Source: Flavobacteriaceae bacterium (GTDB lineage Bacteria > Bacteroidota > Bacteroidia > Flavobacteriales > Flavobacteriaceae). Taken from it: DNA of 64,000 nucleotides. The position numbers and the translations under genes were made by a program. The first letter of the stretch is position 1, and each line of letters begins with the position of its first letter. The notes below the pieces were generated by a model. It did no database searches. It had not been told where the DNA came from and was given only the letters and a program-made list of their open reading frames with translations. The stretch is from the NCBI GenBank assembly GCA_022428005.1, contig JAKMDI010000016.1, forward strand, positions 1 through 64,000. The letters run 5' to 3'. This document shows, in pieces, positions 26,538 to 35,265 of this stretch.

Positions 26538-27470
26538 TTATAGGTATTTAGAGATTAACTTTTGACATCTATCCTGGTCAATATTTATTTGATCTCCTAA
26601 CAAATCTAAGGAATCAAACTTTTGTTCGTCTCTTATTTTTTCCAATATATCAATCCTGAGTTTTTTATTGTACAGGTCGCCACTAAACTCAAAAAAATGG
26701 GTTTCTATTTGTGCTTTTTTACCAGACAAGGTAGGTCGATTACCAATGTTCATCATACCAAAAACACGCCTATTGTCTATGGTGCAGGCTACAAGATAAA
26801 CTCCATTTTTTGGTTTTAATTTATAGTCCTCTTCAATTTTTAGATTGGCAGTGGGGAAACCAATTTTCCTCCCAATCTTGTCACCTGTTACAACAATACC
26901 ACTCAGCGCAACAGGCCTGCCCAAGAACTGGTTTGCTTTCTTAATGGCTCCCTCTGTTATGGCATTTCTGATTTTGGTGGAGCTCACTGCAACCGAGGAG
27001 ATGTCTTGAACGGGGATTTCTTCCACTTCAAAACCGTAATCCATTCCGAAGTTTTTCATGTCCTCTACAGTGGCTTCCCGATTTCTTCCAAATCGATGAT
27101 CATAACCGACAATCAGCTTGCTGATATTGATGCTGTTGACTAAAATATCTCTTACGTAAGAAATTGCGGTCATTCTGGAAAATTCTAAAGTGAAGGGCTC
27201 AATGATCAAAACGTCAACACCCAGTTGTTCAAGATGCGTTATTTTTTCTTCAATGGTGTCAATCATTTTGAGTTGATTGTCGTGTTGAAGCACCATTCTG
27301 GGATGGGGAAAAAAAGTTAAAACCAGGGTGGATAAGTTTTCTCTTTTTGCGGAGGACACCATTTTTTTTATAATCTTCTGATGCCCGACGTGAACACCAT
27401 CAAAGGTGCCAATGGTAAGTATGCCTGGTTTTTTTGGATGATAATTAGAAATATTATGGATGACCTCCAT
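26538..27470 (-). CDS. ribF: Bifunctional riboflavin kinase/FAD synthetase
   Basis: A 310-residue enzyme. The N-terminal nucleotidyltransferase domain has T-I-G-T-F-D-G-V-H-V-G-H and V-G-Y-D-H-R-F-G-R-N-R. The C-terminal riboflavin kinase has K-I-G-F-P-T-A-N-L and the N-I-G-N-R-P-T strand. It makes FMN and FAD. Divergent from the large protease; a -7 box lies 19 bases upstream. Confidence 0.94.
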   Translation of the reverse strand: MEVIHNISNYHPKKPGILTIGTFDGVHVGHQKIIKKMVSSAKRENLSTLVLTFFPHPRMVLQHDNQLKMIDTIEEKITHLEQLGVDVLIIEPFTLEFSRMTAISYVRDILVNSINISKLIVGYDHRFGRNREATVEDMKNFGMDYGFEVEEIPVQDISSVAVSSTKIRNAITEGAIKKANQFLGRPVALSGIVVTGDKIGRKIGFPTANLKIEEDYKLKPKNGVYLVACTIDNRRVFGMMNIGNRPTLSGKKAQIETHFFEFSGDLYNKKLRIDILEKIRDEQKFDSLDLLGDQINIDQDRCQKLISKYL

Positions 27471-27489
27471 AAAAAAAATAGATTTTTTT

Positions 27490-27497
27490 CAAAAGTA
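27490..27497 (-). promoter_or_regulatory. -7 promoter box of ribF
   Basis: TACTTTTG on the minus strand, 19 bases before the ATG at 27470. No -33 match at usual spacing. Confidence 0.45.
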
Positions 27498-27522
27498 CAT
27501 CTAAATTACAACAGGATTAATA

Positions 27523-30500
27523 TTGTTTTTTTTAAATTATGAAAAATTTAAACCTACTTTGGCCTTATCTCGGTTTTGTTTTTCATTGTTTTTTCTGCTG
27601 TTTTTTGGATGGTTTCCAATACACGGACAACAGTTTTGGTCCAAGCGCTCCAGTGCTGCTATTTCCGACTTGTCTATTTCCGATAAATCTGGGCGTTTGT
27701 ATTTAGATTTTGACCAAGGGGCTTTTGACAAACAATTTAATTCGCTTAGGGGGGTAAAACAAATCGAAGATGATGATAGCGTTATCATGTCTTTGCCCAA
27801 CGAAAATGGAGAACAAGAATTATTCGAGCTTCATACCACAGCTGTTTTGTCACCAGAACTCCAACGAAAGTATCCAAACATTAGAACCTATACCGGAAAC
27901 AGTAAGAAACGGCCAGAGGTTAAAGTGAGGTTGTCTCACACCCCGCAAGGGATCAATGCTTGGCTGTTATTTCCCGATGGGGAAAATCGTTTTTTGCAAC
28001 CTGTAAAGGGGACTGAAAGTCGTTACCTTTCCTATTCTAGGGCCCAGGAAAAACAGCCTTTCACTTTCAACTGCAGTACGCCGTTAGATTCAGATTGGAA
28101 AAACACAAAGGTCAAAAATAATACTTCGAAAAAAAGCGCTGGCGTTGCAAACGACGGGGGTCTAAAAACTTTTAGATTGGCCATTTCTACTACGGGAGGT
28201 TTCACCAATTTTTGGGGGGATGATAACCCGGACAACGGAACCAACAGAGAAGATGCTTTGGCGGCAGTAGTCAGTACCATCAACAGGGTAAATCAAATTT
28301 TTGAGTCGGAACTGGGGATACATTTAGAATTGATTTCTGGAGTGGACTTAATCTACACGAATGTTGACACCGATCCTTACACCACGGATTTATTGAATGA
28401 AGTTCAAACAGTTTTGGATGAGCAAATTGGATCCGAAAATTACGATATCGGTCATCTTTTTGCCTTTTCTAGAGATGGGGGAAACGGAAATGCAGGAGCT
28501 GTGGGAAGTGTTTGCAGAACGGGTGTAAAAGGAGGAGCGTTTACGGCCCACCCTTTTGAAGGATCCCCGAATGACCCCTTTTTGAGTGATTATTTTGATA
28601 TAGATTATGTCGCCCATGAAATAGGACACCAGTTTGGGGCCTTTCACACTTTTTCATATGAAGATGAATTTGAGGGATTTAGTTCAGAGCCCGGAAGTGG
28701 ATCGACCATAATGGGCTATGCTGGAATTGTAGGTCAGGATAATATACAGCTTCACAGCGATCCGTATTTTCATTACCACAGTCTTAAAAATATCAATGAA
28801 TACGTTGCCTCTCGGAGTTGTTACAGTTCGGAGGATTCAACGAATCAACTGCCGTTGGTTGATGCGGGTCCTGATTATACTCTGCCCGTGGGCACGCCCT
28901 ACGAATTGGAGGCAACAGCAACAGACCCAGACGGAGATTCATTGTTCTATTGTTGGGAACAATTAGATGGCGGAGCGGTGAATGTCACTAATTTTGGTCC
29001 CCTAAATCATTTAGGACCACAGGCACGTTCACTAATTCCTTCGTCAGAATCCAATAGGGTAATACCCAAAATGGAAGCAGTTTTATCGGGTACCTTGACC
29101 CAGGAAACGCCCTCGCTGAACAGTAGCTGGGAAACAGTTTCATTGGTGGACAGGACCTTGACATGGGGAGTTACTGTAAGGGACCGATATCCCGCAGCTT
29201 TAGGGGTAAACGGCAGAACTGCCAGTGATGTAAAAGTATTGCAGGTGACAACAGATGCTGGGCCCTTTAGCATCAATACACTGAATGAGGAGGGCATTGT
29301 TTGGGAAGGGGGGTCCCGACAAACAATATCTTGGGAAGTAGCAAAAACAGACTCCGCTCCCATCAACACAAAAAATGTATCGGTATTACTGTCCACAAAC
29401 GGAGGTACATCATTCGACCATACGCTGCTGAGGGCGACCCCCAATGATGGGGAAGAAATAATTACCGTACCCGGAGGCATAAGTACGGACCAGGCCAGGA
29501 TCAAAGTCGTTCCTGACAACTCTATCTATTTTGCGATAAACACAAAGGACATTCAAATTAATTATGCGCCTTTTGCACTTTCATTTGACCGATATCAACA
29601 GGAAGCATGTGAAAATGAGGTTGTTTTTACCTTTGATTACGCGACCTTTTCTGATTTTGGAGAAACTGTGGCACTGCGATTTTCAGACCTTCCCGCTGGC
29701 CTCACAGCAACTTTTTCGGATGCAACGCTGACCCAATCCGTAAGTTCGGAAACCATTGTGCTGCGTGGCTTTAACAATTTCCCTGCTCAGGACATGACAC
29801 TACAATTGCGCGCAACAGGGGGGTCAAGAAACCAACTCATAGACTTGGAAATTAGTAATCGAGGGGATGACTTTCAGGACATTCAATTGATAGCTCCGAT
29901 CAGCACCGAAACGGAGCAAAGTGTAACAGTAAGTTTGACTTGGAGGGATATTGCCAATGCCAGTGAATATAGCGTCGAGGTATCCAAATTCGAGAATTTT
30001 TCCAGTTTGACCCATTCCAGTACTGTTCGATCAGCTTCAATACTGTTAGACAGATTAGATTTTTCAACACAATATTTCTGGAGGGTAAAACCCATCAATA
30101 CCTGTGCAGATGGACAGTTCTCCAGTACTGCAAGTTTCCGCACATATACGGTCAATTGTATGACCTATGCAGTATCAGATCTTCCCATCACTATTGCAGA
30201 AGCTATAGGCTGGACGGTCAGAACCACCACTGTAGATTTGGATGTATTTGATCAGGCAGTGATCCAAGACTTGAATGTAAATATTACACTTGAGCATGAT
30301 AATGTAGAGGATATTTCAATCTTCTTAGAGGCACCAGATCAAACCCTGATCAGGTTGACAGAGTATTTAGGGGCAGATCAAGCGGATTATCGACAAACAG
30401 TTTTTGATCAAGAAGCAGCTACTTCTATCGTAAATGCCTTACCCCCATTCACTGGGTCATTTCGGCCCTTAGGAGATCTCTCAGTGTTAAATGGAAAAAG

Positions 30501-31440
30501 TTTAAAGGGAACTTGGACCTTAAAAGTAAAAGATCGAAGGGACAATTTTCTTAGAGGTGTACTGCAAAAGTTTTCAATTGAGGTTTGTTATAGGGGAAGT
30601 GTTATATTGGATTCTGATGATGACGGTATTCCCGATGTTTTAGACAATTGCCCTTCGATCTCAAATGCCGATCAATCCGATAGTGATGGGGATGGCTTGG
30701 GAGATGTTTGTGATCTTGATTCTTTAAATAATTTTAGTTTGAACAAAACCGATCCCTCTTGTATCGGTAAAAGTAACGGTGCTGTATCAATTTCAGCAAT
30801 TGCACACTATGATTATGCAGTTAATATAAGCGGTCCAAACGGATATCTCCGGGAAGCTATTTTCTCACACGAAAATAACTTGACGATTTCTAATCTTTCC
30901 AAAGGGGAATATACCGTGTGTATCACAGCTCCTGACAATCCATCATTTGAAAGGTGCTATTCCACCGAATTGTCCGATCCCGATCCCCTTCGTGTAGTAA
31001 CCCAATTAAGTGCTTCCAATAAAGTTACTGTAGAATTATCTGGGGGTGAAAACTATCAGCTTAAAGTGAACGGCGAAACCTACTTGACCCAGTCGGCTAA
31101 GTACACGTTTTCTCTTAGGGAAGGGTTGAATACTCTTGAGGTAACAACCGATTTGGCTTGTCAAGGGAAGTTGGTGAAACAAATTTACCGCGCTGAGCAT
31201 TCCAAGATATTCCCCAATCCGGCATCGGAGGAGGTCAGTGTCGTGGTGGGAGGAAATTCAACTGTTGCGCGCATATCTTTATTTAACCTTCAGGGAGAGC
31301 TACTTGACGAAAACGAAATCATGATTAATCCCATTAGCAGAATAAGTAAAATTGACATATCCTCTTATCCCCCCGGCATTTATCTGGTTAGGGTGATTTC
31401 TGAGGATAGCATTGAAAATTTTAAATTATTGAAACGTTGA
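27523..31440 (+). CDS. Secreted multi-domain metalloprotease with P domain and T9SS sorting tail
   Basis: A 1305-residue protein. Signal segment to about residue 35 (I-H-G-Q-Q), a propeptide, then a reprolysin-like zinc protease domain with H-E-I-G-H-Q-F-G-A-F-H (His 365, Glu 366, His 369, His 375) and the Met-turn S-T-I-M-G-Y. PKD/fibronectin-like segments follow (about 445-850), then a proprotein-convertase P domain (about 880-1025), a thrombospondin type 3 calcium segment (about 1028-1065) and a T9SS type A tail (about 1230-1305, I-F-P-N-P-A ... G-I-Y-L-V-R-V). It should be exported by Sec, then by T9SS to the surface or medium. The start is TTG at 27523; no ATG is available. A lipoprotein gene overlaps its stop. 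Confidence 0.88.
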   Translation: MFFLNYEKFKPTLALSRFCFSLFFLLFFGWFPIHGQQFWSKRSSAAISDLSISDKSGRLYLDFDQGAFDKQFNSLRGVKQIEDDDSVIMSLPNENGEQELFELHTTAVLSPELQRKYPNIRTYTGNSKKRPEVKVRLSHTPQGINAWLLFPDGENRFLQPVKGTESRYLSYSRAQEKQPFTFNCSTPLDSDWKNTKVKNNTSKKSAGVANDGGLKTFRLAISTTGGFTNFWGDDNPDNGTNREDALAAVVSTINRVNQIFESELGIHLELISGVDLIYTNVDTDPYTTDLLNEVQTVLDEQIGSENYDIGHLFAFSRDGGNGNAGAVGSVCRTGVKGGAFTAHPFEGSPNDPFLSDYFDIDYVAHEIGHQFGAFHTFSYEDEFEGFSSEPGSGSTIMGYAGIVGQDNIQLHSDPYFHYHSLKNINEYVASRSCYSSEDSTNQLPLVDAGPDYTLPVGTPYELEATATDPDGDSLFYCWEQLDGGAVNVTNFGPLNHLGPQARSLIPSSESNRVIPKMEAVLSGTLTQETPSLNSSWETVSLVDRTLTWGVTVRDRYPAALGVNGRTASDVKVLQVTTDAGPFSINTLNEEGIVWEGGSRQTISWEVAKTDSAPINTKNVSVLLSTNGGTSFDHTLLRATPNDGEEIITVPGGISTDQARIKVVPDNSIYFAINTKDIQINYAPFALSFDRYQQEACENEVVFTFDYATFSDFGETVALRFSDLPAGLTATFSDATLTQSVSSETIVLRGFNNFPAQDMTLQLRATGGSRNQLIDLEISNRGDDFQDIQLIAPISTETEQSVTVSLTWRDIANASEYSVEVSKFENFSSLTHSSTVRSASILLDRLDFSTQYFWRVKPINTCADGQFSSTASFRTYTVNCMTYAVSDLPITIAEAIGWTVRTTTVDLDVFDQAVIQDLNVNITLEHDNVEDISIFLEAPDQTLIRLTEYLGADQADYRQTVFDQEAATSIVNALPPFTGSFRPLGDLSVLNGKSLKGTWTLKVKDRRDNFLRGVLQKFSIEVCYRGSVILDSDDDGIPDVLDNCPSISNADQSDSDGDGLGDVCDLDSLNNFSLNKTDPSCIGKSNGAVSISAIAHYDYAVNISGPNGYLREAIFSHENNLTISNLSKGEYTVCITAPDNPSFERCYSTELSDPDPLRVVTQLSASNKVTVELSGGENYQLKVNGETYLTQSAKYTFSLREGLNTLEVTTDLACQGKLVKQIYRAEHSKIFPNPASEEVSVVVGGNSTVARISLFNLQGELLDENEIMINPISRISKIDISSYPPGIYLVRVISEDSIENFKLLKR

Positions 31441-32114
31441 CAAAAAGATACATTTTATTGATTTTGTTACTATTGGGTGCTTGTAAAAAAGAAGTAATCC
31501 CCGACCCTGATCCTGTCTTGCTGTTGAGTCCTACCAATAATGATACTTGCAATACAGCCATTGTACTGGACAACCAGCAGAGTCAAGTGAACTTTAGATG
31601 GCAAGAAGCCCTCAACACCACAGAGTATGAATTGGTTGTGCGAGATCTGATGACCAATGTGGATCTGAAAAAACAAACCATGCGTTTGTTTTCAAGTGCT
31701 GTATTGGAAAGGGGAAAACAATATTCTTGGTGGGTAATTTCTAAATCTGATCAAACAGAAAATGTATCTAAAAGTAATGTGTGGACCTTTTACCTTGAGG
31801 GAATACAAACGAGCAGTCATTTTCCTTTTCCGGCCCGTTTTATTTCTCCCGAGAACAACACCCAAGTGGGTTTAAACAATGGGAGGATCACTTTGAGATG
31901 GGAGGGCATTGATATTGATAATGATATTGAAAGCTATGCTGTTTTCTTAGGCACCGATTCAGATAGTTTAGAGCTGATGGCTGAAAATCTCTCCAGTGGA
32001 AGCTTTCAAGTAAGTTTGAATGGAGGGGAAACGTATTACTGGAGGGTGATTACCAAAGATGGGGAGGGAAATACCTCTGAGTCCCCTATAGGTCAATTTA
32101 GGACTACCCCATAG
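31437..32114 (+). CDS. Lipoprotein with fibronectin-like repeats, coupled to the metalloprotease
   Basis: A 225-residue lipoprotein. The signal is followed by lipobox L-L-G-A-C-K-K (Cys about 16). Two fibronectin/SusE-like beta-domains follow, each with a F-R-W/L-R-W strand and a Y-S-W-W-V or Y-Y-W-R-V strand. The start is TTG at 31437, sharing TTGA with the protease stop, so translation is coupled. It resembles in build the fibronectin segments of the protease itself. A surface or periplasmic partner or anchor for the protease is inferred. It overlaps the convergent pth end by 11 bases. Confidence 0.75.
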   Translation: MTKRYILLILLLLGACKKEVIPDPDPVLLLSPTNNDTCNTAIVLDNQQSQVNFRWQEALNTTEYELVVRDLMTNVDLKKQTMRLFSSAVLERGKQYSWWVISKSDQTENVSKSNVWTFYLEGIQTSSHFPFPARFISPENNTQVGLNNGRITLRWEGIDIDNDIESYAVFLGTDSDSLELMAENLSSGSFQVSLNGGETYYWRVITKDGEGNTSESPIGQFRTTP

Positions 32115-32682
32115 GAGGTATGCCATTGAATTTGTTCATTGTATTCTCCAATCCCATTTTGACAAATGAAAGGACAATCTCCTGACATTTTGGAAGATTT
32201 TTGTCGACCAAGTTTTGTTCTTCCTCAGAGAATTTTCCCAAAACAAAATCCACCTGATTGAAGGTTTGTTTGTCATTTTGAATTCCAAAACGAAGTCGAG
32301 AATATTGGGGCGTATTGAGTTGAGCTTCAATATCCTTTAGACCATTGTGCCCTCCATCACTTCCCTTTCCTTTTAGTCTGAGCGCCGCAAGGGGTAGGTG
32401 AAGGTCATCGGTAATGACAAGAATATTTTGAAGTGCAATATTTTCTTTTAAAGCCCAATACCTCAATGCTTTACCACTGCGGTTCATAAACGTAGAGGGT
32501 TTGAGTAGTATTATTTTTTTTCCACTGTAGTTAAAGTTTCCTTTTGCGCCCAACTTGTGTGTGGTCATTTCTACTTCAAATGCTGCAGCGATATGATTGA
32601 TGACTTCAAATCCAATATTATGACGGGTATTGGTATATTCGTCACCTATATTTCCCAACCCTACGATAAGAAATTTAGTCAT
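32104..32682 (-). CDS. pth: Peptidyl-tRNA hydrolase
   Basis: A 192-residue enzyme from the ATG at 32682, which matches the normal family length. It has V-G-L-G-N-I-G-D-E-Y (Asn about 11), N-T-R-H-N-I-G-F (His about 21), K-P-S-T-F-M-N-R-S-G and D-D-L-H-L-P. It frees tRNA from stalled peptidyl-tRNA. The frame stays open to a GTG at 32724, giving a 14-residue N-terminal extension; that codon lies only 15 bases from the rplY terminator stem, so I prefer the ATG, although extended forms do occur in flavobacteria. Confidence 0.92.
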   Translation of the reverse strand: MTKFLIVGLGNIGDEYTNTRHNIGFEVINHIAAAFEVEMTTHKLGAKGNFNYSGKKIILLKPSTFMNRSGKALRYWALKENIALQNILVITDDLHLPLAALRLKGKGSDGGHNGLKDIEAQLNTPQYSRLRFGIQNDKQTFNQVDFVLGKFSEEEQNLVDKNLPKCQEIVLSFVKMGLENTMNKFNGIPPMG

Positions 32683-32738
32683 GTCCAGGGGTTTTGTTTT
32701 CCCAAAAAGCCAATCAAAAAACACTTTGTAAAAATAAA

Positions 32739-32766
32739 AAAAGCATCCAAGATAGCGGATGCTTTT
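32739..32766 (-). terminator. Intrinsic terminator of prs-rplY
   Basis: 10-bp stem AAAAGCATCC / GGATGCTTTT with an 8-base loop. On the minus strand it is followed by UUUUUAUUUUU. It lies 22 bases after the rplY stop and just before pth. Confidence 0.85.
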
Positions 32767-32787
32767 ATATGTTTTTCAAAAAAAGGA

Positions 32788-33429
32788 TTACCCTTCAGAG
32801 GAGGCATTCTCTGCACCTGCAGCTTCTCCTTCTTCAGTACTTTCTTCTCCTTCTTCAACGTCGTCTTCAATTACCATAGAAGCACGTGAAGTTCTTACTT
32901 TACAAACCACTGTGTTGTCGGGGTGAAGAATTGTAAAAGCATCAGCCTCCAAATCGATAACTGAGATTTTTCCCCCGAGTCTGAGTTCAGAAATATCAAC
33001 TGTGATAAAGTCTGGGAGGTTATTGGGTAAAGCTTTTACTTTAAGTTTTCTTTTGCTGACCACCAATGTACCACCTTCAAGCATAACGCCAGGGGCGGAG
33101 CCTTCGATAGTAACTGGTATGTCCATGCTTACCTCTTTGTCGTCGAACAATTGGTAAAAATCAACATGAAGAATTTTGTCACTTACAGGATGAAACTGAA
33201 TGTCCTGAAGAATGGCATTGACCTTTTGATCTCCTTCCATGTCCAGCACAACGGTATGTGCGCTTGGGGTGTAAACTAATTTGCTGAAATCAAGCTCATT
33301 TGCGGAAAAATGAAGGGGATTTTCTCCTCCATACAACACGCAGGGAACTTTATCAGCATTACGTAGGGCCTTGGTCGCAACCTTTCCCACGCTTTCTCTT
33401 TTGGATCCTTTAATAGTAATAGATTTCAT
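32788..33429 (-). CDS. rplY: 50S ribosomal protein L25 / Ctc family
   Basis: A 213-residue long-form L25. The N-terminal 5S-rRNA-binding domain (about 1-95: [22 protein letters not shown]) is followed by the TL5/CTC C-terminal beta domain (about 96-180) and an acidic Glu/Ala tail. It lies 10 bases after prs on the same strand, the usual pairing, and before a strong terminator. Confidence 0.93.
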   Translation of the reverse strand: MKSITIKGSKRESVGKVATKALRNADKVPCVLYGGENPLHFSANELDFSKLVYTPSAHTVVLDMEGDQKVNAILQDIQFHPVSDKILHVDFYQLFDDKEVSMDIPVTIEGSAPGVMLEGGTLVVSKRKLKVKALPNNLPDFITVDISELRLGGKISVIDLEADAFTILHPDNTVVCKVRTSRASMVIEDDVEEGEESTEEGEAAGAENASSEG

Positions 33430-33439
33430 CTAACAGTTT

Positions 33440-34372
33440 TTACATTATAAATTTTGAACTTATCGACTGATTGTAATGAACGTTTTTCATAACCTCAGCG
33501 AATAATGGGGCGCAAGATAACACTTTTACTTTAGGGTGACTAACTTTTGGGGGAATAGAATCGGTCACGATTAGCTCCTCCAGTTTTGAGTTTTCAATTT
33601 TATCATAAGCATTACCTGAGAGCAGTGCGTGGGTACAGATCGCCCTGACAGATAGCGCACCGCGTTCTTTCATCAGATCTGCTGCTTTTGTGAGTGTACC
33701 AGCTGTGTCCACCATATCGTCGACCAATATTACATTTTTCCCTTCGACATTTCCAATAAGCTCCATATGGGATATGATGTTGGCTTTTTCTCTTTGCTTG
33801 TAGCAAATGACAACATCGCTACTGAGAAACTTTGAGTAAGCATAGGCACGTTTAGATCCTCCCATATCTGGTGAGGCAATGGTGAGGTTGGACAATTTGA
33901 GCGCATTGATGTAGGGAAGAAAAATAGTGGAAGCAAACAAATGATCAACGGGTTTTTCAAAAAACCCTTGGATTTGATCTGCGTGGAGGTCCATGGTAAT
34001 GATCCTTGTCGCTCCTGCCGACTCCAATAGTTTGGCGATTAATTTCGCTCCAATAGGGACTCGTGGTTTGTCTTTTCTGTCTTGTCTGGCCCACCCAAAA
34101 TAAGGCATTACGGCCGTTATATGCCTGGCCGACGCACGTTTTGCCGCATCTAACATTAACAACATTTCCATAAGATTCTCTGAGGAAGGATGGGTAGAAC
34201 CAATAATAAAGATTCGGGCGCCACGAACAGATTCTTCGAATGAGGGTTGAAATTCACCATCACTATAGCGGGAGAAGTTAATTTTTCCAACTTCGATTCC
34301 AAAATGATCTGCGATGGCCGTTCCAAGGAGTTCACTTTGCGTACAAGCAAAAATTTTAGCGGGAGTTTCCAT
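33440..34372 (-). CDS. prs: Ribose-phosphate pyrophosphokinase
   Basis: A 310-residue PRPP synthase. It has the catalytic-loop region F-G-W-A-R-Q-D-R-K-D-K-P-R, D-L-H-A-D-Q-I-Q-G-F-F, and the PRPP-binding motif V-I-L-V-D-D-M-V-D-T-A-G-T. PRPP feeds purine, pyrimidine, NAD, His and Trp synthesis. First gene of the prs-rplY unit, divergent from tRNA-Leu. Confidence 0.95.
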   Translation of the reverse strand: METPAKIFACTQSELLGTAIADHFGIEVGKINFSRYSDGEFQPSFEESVRGARIFIIGSTHPSSENLMEMLLMLDAAKRASARHITAVMPYFGWARQDRKDKPRVPIGAKLIAKLLESAGATRIITMDLHADQIQGFFEKPVDHLFASTIFLPYINALKLSNLTIASPDMGGSKRAYAYSKFLSSDVVICYKQREKANIISHMELIGNVEGKNVILVDDMVDTAGTLTKAADLMKERGALSVRAICTHALLSGNAYDKIENSKLEELIVTDSIPPKVSHPKVKVLSCAPLFAEVMKNVHYNQSISSKFIM

Positions 34373-34410
34373 GTTGTAAATATATCTGTAAATTTAAAAA
34401 TAAATTCTGC

Positions 34411-34447
34411 TTAAGCTTTATTGATTTTTTTTAAATCAGTAGCTTAA
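34411..34447. other. Long imperfect hairpin between prs and tRNA-Leu
   Basis: Outer arms TTAAGCT (34411-34417) and AGCTTAA (34441-34447) are perfectly complementary. Inner arms ATTGATTT (34420-34427) and AAATCAGT (34433-34440) pair with one G-T. A 2-base bulge and a 5-base T loop complete it. It sits 10 bases upstream of the tRNA -7 box. It may be regulatory or an upstream AT element; no function is proven. Confidence 0.4.
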
Positions 34448-34456
34448 ATATTTTAC

Positions 34457-34464
34457 TATTTTTG
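34457..34464 (+). promoter_or_regulatory. -7 promoter box of tRNA-Leu(CAA)
   Basis: TATTTTTG, 17 bases before the mature tRNA 5' end at 34482. Confidence 0.5.
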
Positions 34465-34481
34465 TGCCCTACAAAACAATT

Positions 34482-34563
34482 GCCTCGGTGGCGGAACTGG
34501 TAGACGCGCTGGATTCAAAATCCAGTTCTTTCGGGAGTGTGGGTTCGATTCCCACCCGAGGTA
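34482..34563 (+). tRNA. tRNA-Leu (anticodon CAA)
   Basis: Class II tRNA of 82 bases. Acceptor GCCTCGG pairs with CCGAGGT (first pair G-U). Anticodon stem CTGGA / TCCAG encloses loop TTCAAAA with anticodon CAA. T-arm GTGGG-TTCGATT-CCCAC. Long variable arm present. CCA is not encoded. Reads UUG codons. Confidence 0.95.
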
Positions 34564-34576
34564 CATAAACTTCCTT

Positions 34577-34603
34577 ACAACCCCCTGTTTTACAGGGGGT
34601 TGT
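34577..34603 (+). terminator. Terminator after tRNA-Leu(CAA)
   Basis: Perfect 11-bp stem ACAACCCCCTG / CAGGGGGTTGT with a 5-base TTTTA loop, 13 bases after the tRNA; downstream TAATTTA. Confidence 0.8.
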
Positions 34604-35253
34604 TAATTTATGATGATTAGAAAACCTCCTGATTCATTTCACTATTTTGAGAATTTCTGTTTATCACCCTTGATTTATGTGTCAAAATAAATACACTTTT
34701 GAAGAGTTTATTCAACAGCAATTGATGGACCTGCCTGCTGACATGCAGGCGCGCTGACTGTCAAAATAAATGGCGGTCCAAAAAGTTATAACAGAGCCCA
34801 GATAACAATGAGAAACATACAGAGAAAAACCAACCCCTCACGAGAATTTACAGTGTAAAAATATCTAATCTAAAAAGAGGGACCTGTGCTTTGTCGTTCA
34901 ACTGCTTTAGTTCAATATTTCGCTTTGGAATGAATAGGCTCCGTTATCAGAGTTGATTTTAAACCAGTTATCTTTTATAAATTGGAGATTAGTATTGGAA
35001 GGACCGTTGATTGGAGGTGCATTCAGCGAGGCCTTTAGTAAAGAGAATGAGGAAAAAAATTAGATAACCTTCTAAGCTTGCTTGATTTCGCCCTCTTGTA
35101 GTGCTTTTTATCTGTGAACAGAAATGCCCAATGATGATGGTTTGCAGGTTTTTCTGTCCCTTTCTGAAGTTGTAACTCTAGTAATCTTATTGGCTTTTGT
35201 CCTGTGATAAGCCTGCTGCCATTTCATCTGTATGTTTTTTTTTATTAAAAATG
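34604..35253. other. 650-bp region of apparent gene debris beside a tRNA gene
   Basis: No intact gene. It holds a 13-bp direct repeat TGTCAAAATAAAT (34680-34692 and 34759-34771), a GCCTGC/GCAGGC hairpin at 34733-34750, and a 27-codon plus-strand ORF from 34677. On the minus strand two coding-like stretches lie in different frames. One is a 50-codon stretch without a start codon (34907-35059), containing N-W-F-K-I-N-S-D-N-G-A-Y. The other is a 62-codon stretch (35035-35223), also without ATG. This looks like a decayed gene or island remnant next to a tRNA. I recognise no family. Confidence 0.45.
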
Positions 35254-35261
35254 TATATTTG
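35254..35261 (+). promoter_or_regulatory. -7 promoter box directly before the GMC operon start codon
   Basis: TATATTTG; its last base is 4 bases before the ATG at 35266. If the usual -7 geometry holds, transcription starts at about 35265 and the mRNA is leaderless. Confidence 0.45.
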
Positions 35262-35265
35262 ATAT

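Noticed and set aside
29007..29519. 170-codon minus-strand frame inside the metalloprotease
   Set aside because: Lies wholly within a multi-domain protein frame with clear motifs; no independent support.
34733..34750. GCCTGC/GCAGGC hairpin as a terminator
   Set aside because: Only 6 bp and no T-run on either side.
34564..35265. Integrated island with an att duplicate of the tRNA-Leu 3' end
   Set aside because: No copy of the tRNA 3' segment is found downstream, and no integrase gene is present.
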